NCBI GenBank assembly: GCA_027186245.1 | Contig: CP114481.1 | Location: 10,001 to 74,000 of the forward strand | Direction: 5' to 3' | DNA: 64,000 nt | Source of the DNA: Coriaria nepalensis | Taxonomy: Eukaryota > Streptophyta > Magnoliopsida > Cucurbitales > Coriariaceae | Shown here: positions 56,910-64,000 of the stretch, piece after piece | How the letters are laid out: the number at the start of each line of letters is the position of its first letter | How positions within the stretch are numbered: the stretch's first letter is position 1 | Notes under the pieces: model-generated | The model's database searches: none | Told to the model about the DNA's origin: nothing | The model's input: the letters and a program-made list of their open reading frames with translations, nothing else | Translations under genes and position numbers: made by a program

Positions 56910-57501
56910 AGACTAAGAGTCAATCGGAGTTATTTGGAAGATATGTTAGGTTCTTCATTGATAGAAATCATTTTGTGAACTTGAAAACATCAGTGTTGCT
57001 CATTCAAAGAGTTACAAGGGATTGGGTCGTTCGAAGACATCAAGGTGTAAATAAGATAAATCACAACCTCTTGATATTTGGAAAAGCGAAGGCTACTAAT
57101 GTGATTCAACAATATTTTCATATGTGGTTAGCAAAGTCTGCGTACATCCGTGAGGTTTCTCAAATAGAGAAAGCTCTGATTAGCCAAGAAAATGGTGCAA
57201 GAGATCTTCGCCTAAAAGAAATTAATTTTGCTTTGGAGGATTGCAGGATAAGCAGCCATTATTTAGCTGCAACAAACATTCAAGTCATTACCGGGGATGG
57301 CCAGTGAGAAGGAGCCTATTAAGTCAAAGGTCGGCCGCTATAATAATTCAAAAATATTTTCGTATGTCAAAATGTTGGAAGGCTATTCAACAACCAAAGA
57401 TTAAGATGAAGTCAGCCAAAATCATCATCCAATCTTTCACTCGTGGATGGATTGCCTGGAGAGGGGCTTGCAGATATAGGCATCTTATTGTTGTAATCCA
57501 A
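56910..57501 (+). pseudogene. ASPM-like exon b with frameshift
   Basis: Acceptor CGTCTTCAG in matching phase. Open to about 57283 (SVLLIQRVTRDWVVRRHQG, NVIQQYFHMWLAKSAYI), then one base is missing in AACATTCAAGTCATTACC and the IQ motif continues in the next frame (SHYRGWPVRRSLL). Donor CAA|GTAAAG at 57502. Confidence 0.8.
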
Positions 57502-57629
57502 GTAAAGAATTTTATATGTTTTCTCTCTCAAAATTGCTTCCGCCTATGTTGATTAATTTCTGGGCTGGATGTTACTCGTGCAATGAGATGCTTCTTGAAA
57601 GTCCTTTATATCCTCTATTAACTCATGTT

Positions 57630-57839
57630 GACAACCGAGCGTGTTGCTTCATTTAATCAAAAGAACCTTCCACAGCTGGTTGATAAGAAGGGACCTCCTC
57701 TTCCTAAGGGAGGCGGCGATAAAAATCCAAAGCACTATCCGATACTTGATTTGCTGGAAGACATTTCATTCTCGGAGACATGCTTCCATTGATACTTGGC
57801 GGATTGTTGTGGGGCAGGTTACTCAAACAAGGATTCGAG
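57630..57839 (+). pseudogene. ASPM-like exon c
   Basis: LHLIKRTFHSWLIRRDLLFL and AAIKIQSTIRYLICWKTFHS, donor G|GTAAGT at 57840. The acceptor is not certain. Confidence 0.7.
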
Positions 57840-57938
57840 GTAAGTAATGATCATAGCTCTTATACATGGATAAGATACCTCTGTTTGTTTGTCTGTTTTT
57901 TTTAATGTATTCCAACTTTCTAATGTTAGTTGTTTCAG

Positions 57939-58110
57939 GGCCTTCTAGCTTAGATGTAGTGAACCATAGTGGCTGTCATTCAGAAAGCTGAATAGGCTTT
58001 GATCTGAAAATAGTCTTGCCTTCGATTCTTAAACTGCAAACGTGGTGGAAGGGTGTCTTATTGGACAGATTAAGAATGAATTATGTCGTCACTATCCAGT
58101 CCCATATCCG
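57939..58110 (+). pseudogene. ASPM-like exon d, part left of the copia
   Basis: Acceptor TTGTTTCAG; phase fits exon c. It reads GPSSLDVVNHSGCHSES, then TGA (57989-57991), then IGFDLKIVLPSILKLQTWWK to TIQSHIR, cut within the Arg codon area by the copia at 58111. Confidence 0.8.
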
Positions 58111-58713
58111 TGTTTGAAGATTGCTTGTTTGGTTAGTGACTTTACAATTGGAAATTAGCCAAAAACGTTGACTTTTTTACTCCCTAATCCAAATGCATTG
58201 ACTTGTTGCAATTGGTTTGAAGGTGATCGAATCATTAAAACTCAACTTGAGGCCTAATCTTGCTCTTACTGTTTTATTGATTTTGGCCTTGTGAAGTTTC
58301 TGTTTTAGTGCATTTTTTACCTCAAATGGAGCTGCTCTGACCTCAAGCAAGTTTGTTTAAGTTGGCTGGACCTCAAGCTTCGAGATCAAGCATGCCAAAG
58401 TTCATCATCTCACTTTTGGTGTTTTAGCACAAAGCAAAAAGCTGTTTTTTACAGAATCAGCTTTTGCACTTTGCTATCTTTAGTTGCTTTTGTGTGCTAT
58501 GTACTCAATTAGTGTCTATTTAGTTTTGTTCCATCTAATCCTAGTTGATTTGAGATGTCTTAATTTACTTTAACTTTAATCTTTGTTTTCCAGATTTGTA
58601 ATCATTTCTTGTTAAGTATTAATGAAATGAAAAACTTGCATTTTGGTAAGTAAGCAAAATTTACAAACTCAAGTGTTCTGTTTTGTTTTGCTCTAAACTT
58701 TGAAATTCTAACA
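58111..58713 (+). repeat. 5' LTR of the young copia
   Basis: 603 bp, TGTTTGAAGATTG to ATTCTAACA. It lacks a 35-bp segment present in the 3' LTR (about 62819-62853, near CATTAGCTTCCTCTCATC). Confidence 0.95.
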
Positions 58714-58725
58714 TGGTATCAGAGC
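58714..58725 (+). promoter_or_regulatory. Primer-binding site of the young copia
   Basis: TGGTATCAGAGC, complementary to the initiator tRNA-Met 3' end, directly after the LTR. Confidence 0.95.
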
Positions 58726-58829
58726 TTTGATTCTTAAGGGGCCTGATAATCATCCATTCTTTTTCTCCAACTTCAATCGATAAAAAAAAAAACAGATTCT
58801 TACCTACTCAAAAAACCATAAAATCAGAA

Positions 58830-61070
58830 ATGTCTTCCAACAGTGTGAATCTTCCCTCTCCACCTGTTTTCAGTGGAAAAGACTATCACATATGGAATGA
58901 CAAGATGCGAAATTACCTTATTGCATTTGATCTAGGGGAAGCAATGGAAGAAGGCTACGAACCTCTTGCTGAAGATGAGCACTTCACGGTCAACCAACTG
59001 AAGGCAGACAAGGAAAAGAGATTGAAGAACTATAGAGCCCTTACAATCATCCAATCTGCCATTTCGAATGAGATTCACACAAGAATTCTTGGCCTCAAAA
59101 ATGCCAAATCAGTGTGGGATACTCTTCAAGCAGAATTCCATGGAACCAAAAGGGTTAGAGCTGTCAACTTGCTCACTGCAAGAAGAGACTTTGAAGCTCT
59201 AAGAATGAAAGATGATGAACCTATCAAGGCTTATGTGGATAAGCTAAATGAGATTGTGAGTCAAATGAGAATGCTAGGAAGTGACATTACTGAGAGCTCT
59301 ATCGTGAACAAAGTGTTGGTGAGCTTGCTTTCCAAATTTGACTCAAAAGTGGATGCTATAGAGGAAAGCAAAGATCTGTCCAAGCTGACCATGAATGAAC
59401 TCGTAGGCTCACTTCAAGCAAATGAGAAGAGACATTCAAATAGGACAGATGCAACTACAGAAGGTGCTTTCTTTGCAAATCAGAAAAAACCTTGGAAAAG
59501 GGACAACCAAGACAGCAGCTCCAAACTTTCAAATCCTGCAAGCAAGAAGAAGGAACACACTTGTACCATTTGCAAGAGAAAGGGGCACTTTGAAAAGACT
59601 TGTTGGAACAAAGGCAAACCTCAATGCTCCTATTGCAAAAGATTCGGTCATGTGGAGAAGGAGTGCAAAAAAAGGAAGTATGAAACAGAAAATCACAAAT
59701 CTCAGCAAGCAAATCATGCTGAAGATGAAGAAAATGCTTTCATGGTCACACAAGCCAAAAGACCAAGACAAAGGCATGAATGGTTGATTGATAGTGGATG
59801 CACAAGTCACATGACCTTCAACAAAGACTTGTTTCTCAGCCTAGACATGTCAAGCAAGACAAATGTCATTGTAGGCAATGGTGAAACTCTGAAGGCAGAA
59901 GGAAGAGGGATTGTTTCTGTCAAGACAAGCAATGGAGCAAGGACAATCAAAGATGTTCTTTATGTTCTGAATCTGGATCAGAATCTTCTCAGTGTGGGGC
60001 AAATCATGAAGAGTGGCTGCTGTCTTACCTTCCAAGAAGAATACTACAGAATCCTAGATTCCAACATGAAGTTGATTGCTCAGGCCAAGATCGACAACAA
60101 CAGCTTCTCTCTAAATTGGGAAAATGGTGATCATAAGGCTATGATGATCAAAGCTGATGAATCATGGCTTTGGCACAAAAGATATGGCCATTGTGACCTG
60201 AGGAAACTTAGCATTCTGAGCTCAAAGGGGTTGGTTGAAGACATTCCAAAGTTGCAAGTTCAAATTGAAATTTGTGAATGCTATCAACTTGGAAAAATGA
60301 AGAGGAAGCCTTTTCCTATCAACCAAGCTAATAGGGCATCTGAGAAGCTTCAACTTGTTCACTCCGATGTATGTGGACCTATGAAGGTTCCCTCATTGAA
60401 CAACAGCAAATTCTTCCTACTGTTTATAGATGATCAAACAAGGTATGGTTGGATTTACTTTCTCAAGAACAAATCAGAAGTGTTCGGGTTGTTCAAGAAG
60501 TTCAAAGCTTTGGTTGAAGCTCAGTCAGAAAAGAAAATCAAAGTCTTAAGGACTGATAATGGAGGGGAATACAACTCAACTGAGTTCAAGTATTTTTGTG
60601 AAACTCAAGGCATTGTCCACCAATTTACAGTGCCTTATTCACCTCAGCAAAATGGGGTTGCTGAAAGAAGAAATCGAACAGTAATGGAGATGTCTAGAAG
60701 CATGTTGTTTGAGAAGAAGATCTCCAAAAGGTTTTGGGCTGAGGCAGCCTTCACCTCTGTGCATATGCTGAACAGACTTCCTACTAAAGCCGTGGAGGGA
60801 AAAACTCCATATGAGGCATGGTTCAACCTCAAACCTTCTTCCTCTCATCTCAAAGTATTCGGTTCAATTTGCTTCATCCATGTCCCTGATGCCAAGAGGG
60901 ATAGACTCTCTGAAAAATCAGAAAAGTGTATGCTGGTTGGTTATAGTGCTGAAAGCAAGGGATATAGAGTTTTCAACCGAAAGTCCAACAAGGTTATGGT
61001 CAGTAGGGATGTAACATTTGATGAGTTAGCAAGCCTCAAATGGGACAATGAAGATGAAGAAAGCTCATAA
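58830..61070 (+). CDS. Gag-protease-integrase of the young copia
   Basis: 746 codons from ATG 58830 (MSSNSVNLPSPPVFSGKDYH, gag YxxW motif). Gag runs to about residue 235, with two CCHC knuckles at 245-258 (CTICKRKGHFEKTC) and 266-279 (CSYCKRFGHVEKEC). Protease is WLIDSGCTSHM (Asp about 320). The integrase HHCC region is WHKRYGHCD with CECYQ, where relatives have CxxCQ. DDE residues are D513, D576 and E612 (D-X35-E). The C-terminus carries LVGYSAESKGYRVFN. It ends at a TAA in the linker before reverse transcriptase, probably a recent nonsense change since the same frame continues. Confidence 0.92.
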   Translation: MSSNSVNLPSPPVFSGKDYHIWNDKMRNYLIAFDLGEAMEEGYEPLAEDEHFTVNQLKADKEKRLKNYRALTIIQSAISNEIHTRILGLKNAKSVWDTLQAEFHGTKRVRAVNLLTARRDFEALRMKDDEPIKAYVDKLNEIVSQMRMLGSDITESSIVNKVLVSLLSKFDSKVDAIEESKDLSKLTMNELVGSLQANEKRHSNRTDATTEGAFFANQKKPWKRDNQDSSSKLSNPASKKKEHTCTICKRKGHFEKTCWNKGKPQCSYCKRFGHVEKECKKRKYETENHKSQQANHAEDEENAFMVTQAKRPRQRHEWLIDSGCTSHMTFNKDLFLSLDMSSKTNVIVGNGETLKAEGRGIVSVKTSNGARTIKDVLYVLNLDQNLLSVGQIMKSGCCLTFQEEYYRILDSNMKLIAQAKIDNNSFSLNWENGDHKAMMIKADESWLWHKRYGHCDLRKLSILSSKGLVEDIPKLQVQIEICECYQLGKMKRKPFPINQANRASEKLQLVHSDVCGPMKVPSLNNSKFFLLFIDDQTRYGWIYFLKNKSEVFGLFKKFKALVEAQSEKKIKVLRTDNGGEYNSTEFKYFCETQGIVHQFTVPYSPQQNGVAERRNRTVMEMSRSMLFEKKISKRFWAEAAFTSVHMLNRLPTKAVEGKTPYEAWFNLKPSSSHLKVFGSICFIHVPDAKRDRLSEKSEKCMLVGYSAESKGYRVFNRKSNKVMVSRDVTFDELASLKWDNEDEESS

Positions 61071-61076
61071 TTATTG

Positions 61077-62774
61077 ATGGAGGAGCAAGCTGTGCAATCT
61101 GAACCTTTGTCTGATGAAGAAGATGAACCTGAAAATCCAAGGTTCAGAAGCATTGATGATGTGTATCAAAGATGCAACTTGGCCATCTCAGAACCTAGCT
61201 GCTATGAAGAGGACAAAGGTGATCCAAATTGGGAACAAGCAATGAATGAGGAGATTTCCACAATCAACAAGAATGAGACTTGGAAACTGACCAAGAAACC
61301 AGAAGGCAAGAAAACCATTGGGGTGAAGTGGATTTACAAGGTTAAAGTCAATCCGGATGGAACCACCAAGAGGCACAAAGAAAGACTTGTTGTCAAGGGA
61401 TATTCACAACAGCATGGAGTTGATTATGGAGACACCTTTGCTCCAGTTGCTAGATTGGATACAATCAGAATGCTAATAGCTATTGCAGCTTCAAAAGGGT
61501 GGAAAATTGATCAACTTGATGTCAAGTCAGCCTTCCTTAATGGCTACCTAGAGGAGGAGATCTATGTGGCTCAACCTGAGGGATTCATCACAATGGGAAA
61601 GGAAGATCAAGTGTTTAGACTTCACAAAGCTCTATATGGACTGAAACAAGCTCCAAGAGCTTGGTATGCAAGGATCAATGGCTACCTCATCAGCAAAGGC
61701 TTTCTGAGGAGTGAGAGTGATCAAACCCTCTACATCATCAAACAAGGTATCTCAACTCTAATTGTCTCTTTATATGTTGATGACTTGTTGGTGATCGGGT
61801 GTGAGTCTAGCTTAGTGGAAAAATTCAAATCTGATATGAAAATAGAATTTGAGATGACTGATCTTGGAAGCATGAGATACTTTCTTGGAATGGAGATTCT
61901 CCAACTATCTAATGGGATCTTCATATCTCAAGCTAAGTATGCTAATGACCTTTTGAAAAGGTTCAAGATGGAATGCTCTAAACCTGTATCCACTCCCCTA
62001 GTTGCTGGTGAAAAGTTATCCAAATCTGATGGTTCAGAAAGGGTGGATTCAACAAGCTTTAGGAGTCTCATAGGAGGTCTTATGTACTTAACAGCAACAA
62101 GGCATGATCTTATGCAAGCTACCTGCTTACTCTCTAGATTCATGCATAAGCCAACTCAAATGCATAATGGGGCTGCCAAGAGGATGTTGAGATATCTAAG
62201 TGGCACCTCATCTAATGGAATCTGGTATGAGAAGGGAGAATTGAATTTACATAGCTATGTAGACAGTGATTGGGCCGGATCAATTGATGACATGAAAAGC
62301 ACAAGTGGCTTCTGCTTCTCACTTAGATCAGGGGTCTTCTGCTGGAGCTCTAAGAAACAACAAGTAGTTGCTCAATCAACGGCTGAAGCTGAGTACATTG
62401 CAGCAGCCTCAGCAGCCAATCAAGCAACTTGGATAAGGAAAATGATGAAAGATCTTGGTTTCATTCAATTGGATCCTACAACTATCTACTGTGATAGTCA
62501 ATCTGCTATTGCCATATCTGAGAATCCAATTCAGTTTGGAAAGACAAAGCATATTTTGATCAAGTTTCATGTGATTAGGGAGCTTATCAAAAATGGAGAA
62601 ATAAGGTTGGAATATTGCAATTCTGAAAATCAGAATGCTGACATCTTTACCAAGCCTCTCTCCGGGTTCAAGCTTGATTACTTCAAATGTAAATTGGGAG
62701 TCACTCACAAAACATTCAAGGAGGAGTGTTTGAAGATTGCTTGTTTGGTTAGTGACTTCACAATTGGAAATTAG
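61077..62774 (+). CDS. Reverse transcriptase-RNase H of the young copia
   Basis: 565 codons in frame with the part upstream. Reverse transcriptase: TWKLTKKPEGKKTIGVKWIY, FAPVARLDTIRMLIAIAASK, IDQLDVKSAFLNGYL, LYGLKQAPRAWYARI and SLYVDDLLVIG (YVDD at about 233). RNase H: YVDSDWAGSIDDMKSTSGF, STAEAEYIAAASAANQATWI, CDSQSAIAISENPIQFGKTK, ADIFTKPLSG. The end lies 48 bases inside the 3' LTR. ATG 61077 is only the first Met after the stop, not a native start. TRHDLM has His where relatives have Pro. Confidence 0.92.
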   Translation: MEEQAVQSEPLSDEEDEPENPRFRSIDDVYQRCNLAISEPSCYEEDKGDPNWEQAMNEEISTINKNETWKLTKKPEGKKTIGVKWIYKVKVNPDGTTKRHKERLVVKGYSQQHGVDYGDTFAPVARLDTIRMLIAIAASKGWKIDQLDVKSAFLNGYLEEEIYVAQPEGFITMGKEDQVFRLHKALYGLKQAPRAWYARINGYLISKGFLRSESDQTLYIIKQGISTLIVSLYVDDLLVIGCESSLVEKFKSDMKIEFEMTDLGSMRYFLGMEILQLSNGIFISQAKYANDLLKRFKMECSKPVSTPLVAGEKLSKSDGSERVDSTSFRSLIGGLMYLTATRHDLMQATCLLSRFMHKPTQMHNGAAKRMLRYLSGTSSNGIWYEKGELNLHSYVDSDWAGSIDDMKSTSGFCFSLRSGVFCWSSKKQQVVAQSTAEAEYIAAASAANQATWIRKMMKDLGFIQLDPTTIYCDSQSAIAISENPIQFGKTKHILIKFHVIRELIKNGEIRLEYCNSENQNADIFTKPLSGFKLDYFKCKLGVTHKTFKEECLKIACLVSDFTIGN

Positions 62775-63364
62775 CCAAAAACGTTGACTTTTTGACTCCC
62801 TAATCCAAATGCATTGACTTCAATTCCATTAGCTTCCTCTCATCATTTATGACTTGTTGCAATTGGTTTGAAGGTGATCGGATCATTAAAACTCAACTTG
62901 AGGCCTAATCTTGCTTTTACTGTTTTATTGATTTTGGCCTTGTGAAGTTTCTGTTTTTGTGCATTTTTTACCTCAAATGGAGCTGCTTTGACCTCAAGCA
63001 AGTTTGTTTAAGTTGGTTGGACCTCAAGATTCGAGATCAAGCATGCCAAAGTCCATCATCTCACTTTTGGTGTTTTAGCACAAAGCAAAAAGCTGTTTTT
63101 TACAGAATCAGCTTTTGCACTTTGCTGTCTTTAGTTGCTTTTGTGTGCTATGTACTCAATTAGTGTCTATTTAGTTTTGTTCCATCTAATCCTAGTTGAT
63201 TTGAGATGTCTTAGTTTACTTTAACTTTAATCTTTGTTTTCCAAATTTGTAATCATTTCTTGTTAAGTATTAATGAAATGAAAAACTTGCATTTTGGTAA
63301 GTAAGCAAAATTTACAAACTCAAGTGTTCTGTTTTGTTTTGCTCTAAACTTCGAAATTCTAACA
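62727..63364 (+). repeat. 3' LTR of the young copia
   Basis: 638 bp, preceded by the purine tract AAGGAGGAG (62718-62726). The pol stop codon is inside it. Confidence 0.95.
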
Positions 63365-63427
63365 ATCCGTTGGTGGATTGTAAGGCAAAAAGCTGCTAGA
63401 AACAGACATCGGATTGTCATGATCCAA
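63365..63427 (+). pseudogene. ASPM-like exon d, part right of the copia
   Basis: The target duplication ATCCG plus TTGGTGG restores the interrupted IQ reading: WWIVRQKAARNRHRIVMIQ, donor CAA|GTAATA at 63428. Confidence 0.85.
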
Positions 63428-63519
63428 GTAATATCTTATAATATTTTTCCTTGAAAACGGTTGGTTCCAATTAGTGATTGCATAATTTCATTAAACCCTT
63501 TTATATTCTTAATCGGTAG

Positions 63520-63709
63520 TCGCACTGGAAAGGTTACTTTGCACGCCGAGAGTCAAAAGGGCGGCTACTAGATCTGCGCACAAGAACGAAAAAATCTGCT
63601 AGAAATGTAGATGATGGCAAACGCATGATGAGTAGACTTGTGGCAGCAGTCTCTGAACTAGTGAACATAAAAAGTGTCAGGAGTATTCTTCATACATGTG
63701 CAACTTTGG
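63520..63709 (+). pseudogene. ASPM-like exon e
   Basis: Acceptor ATCGGTAG, phase 0. SHWKGYFARRESKGRLLDLR, then NVDDGKRMMSRLVAAVSELV, NIKSVRSILHTCATLG, donor G|GTGAGT. Open throughout; the block most diagnostic for ASPM. Confidence 0.85.
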
Positions 63710-64000
63710 GTGAGTTATAAACATGAATGGAAACATGAAAGCTTTCATGGTTGGTGTTGTGTCTCGACATAATGGAGTCCTGTTCCACTGCGCTTCTCCT
63801 GTGCAGTGTCTCTTCATTTTGGTATCCATTGTTTAGTTCTCAATGTGAGTATCCAAGGGTAGAGATTGTTCTAGGTAAATGCTACGGGCCAAACATTACC
63901 CCCAATGGTTTATGTGTGGACTATCAATCTAAAATAGTCCATAATTGTATTCTGACGTGTAGATTTCTGGACTTACCTCCTGCCTTTATTTAACTGTTAT
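63710..64000 (+). other. Intron sequence after ASPM exon e
   Basis: No further exon is clear in the last 290 bases. The open frame 63751-63993 lacks a recognisable motif and is probably intronic. Confidence 0.5.

Larger units (their letters stand above)
58111..63364 (+). mobile_element. Young, nearly intact Ty1/copia (Tork/TNT1-like) in an ASPM exon
   Basis: LTRs of 603 and 638 bp, TG...CA ends, exact 5-bp duplication ATCCG (58106-58110 and 63365-63369), initiator-Met primer site and polypurine tract. One reading frame of gag-pol, 58830-62774, is broken only by a TAA at 61068-61070. I count about 13 substitutions and one 35-bp gap between the LTRs (~2%). The coding order is gag, protease, integrase, reverse transcriptase, RNase H. 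It lies in the same sense as the ASPM gene. Confidence 0.96.
56619..63709 (+). pseudogene. ASPM: ASPM (abnormal spindle-like) homologue, 3' part with IQ repeats, disrupted by a copia
   Basis: Spliced exons in consistent phase encode IQ calmodulin-binding repeats (AAKIIQHHYKG, SAAIIIQKYFRM, SAKIIIQSFTRGW, AAIKIQSTIRY, VVTIQSHIR). Then comes the C-terminal block NVDDGKRMMSRLVAAVSELV with SVRSILHTCATLG, which I recognise from plant ASPM. ASPM acts at mitotic spindle and phragmoplast microtubules. Damage: two TGA just before the first IQ exon part, a 1-nt frameshift near 57283, a TGA at 57989-57991, and a 5.25 kb copia in an exon at 58111. The N-terminal calponin-homology exons are not in the window. 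It is a non-functional copy or allele; the gene runs off the right edge. Confidence 0.8.

Noticed and set aside
1..64000. CRISPR arrays, bacterial operons, riboswitches
   Set aside because: The window is plant nuclear DNA; the regular repeats found are minisatellites inside transposons, without spacer structure.

Overview
The window is nuclear DNA of a flowering plant, most likely a eudicot. It has spliced genes with GT-AG introns, a plant-only intronless CYP77B-type P450, telomere-like 7-mers of the plant CCCTAAA type, and several Ty1/copia and Ty3/gypsy retrotransposons, many nested. I did not try to name the species.

Host genes, left to right. (1) An RRM RNA-binding protein gene on the + strand (coding exons 15626-27165, 284 aa). 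Its probable 5' UTR exon is near 1900-2252. A ~13.3 kb leader intron holds a copia inside a copia, and the 9.6 kb last intron holds a hAT-like element with a MULE-like element in it, then another copia that itself carries two nested LTR insertions. (2) A short unrecognised gene start on the - strand (33842-34103), cut off by a gypsy LTR. (3) A small alpha-crystallin-domain gene resembling IDM2/IDM3 (35118-35546, +). (4) An intact CYP77B1-like P450 (48932-50458, +). (5) A broken 3' part of the ASPM (abnormal spindle) homologue (56619-63709, +). It has a frameshift, an in-frame stop, and a copia inserted in an IQ-motif exon with an exact 5-bp target duplication.

Mobile elements. Outer copia 4405-14891 (TSD CCCTC) contains inner copia 5657-10777 (- strand, TSD TAAAG). 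hAT-like 18263-19870 contains MULE-like 18519-19464. Copia 20337-27042 contains a probable solo LTR 21491-23362 (TSD ACCAT), which contains a 459-bp solo LTR (TSD AGAA). A second member of that small LTR family lies at 32657-33093 (TSD CTTA), inside the 3' LTR of a truncated Tat-like gypsy (29190-33806, +). A larger degenerate Tat-like gypsy runs 36136-47597 (- strand). Two opposed copia halves abut at 54887/54888. A young, nearly intact copia lies at 58111-63364 (TSD ATCCG).

The most unusual signal is in the Tat-like family. Each copy carries an extra gene antisense to gag-pol, next to the 3' LTR. Three independent copies keep the same tiny first exon (16 nt) followed by a GTAAGT donor, so the antisense gene appears to be spliced. 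A ~70-bp tandem repeat lies beyond its 3' end in both copies where that region survives. All domain calls are by eye from translated sequence; no database search was run.
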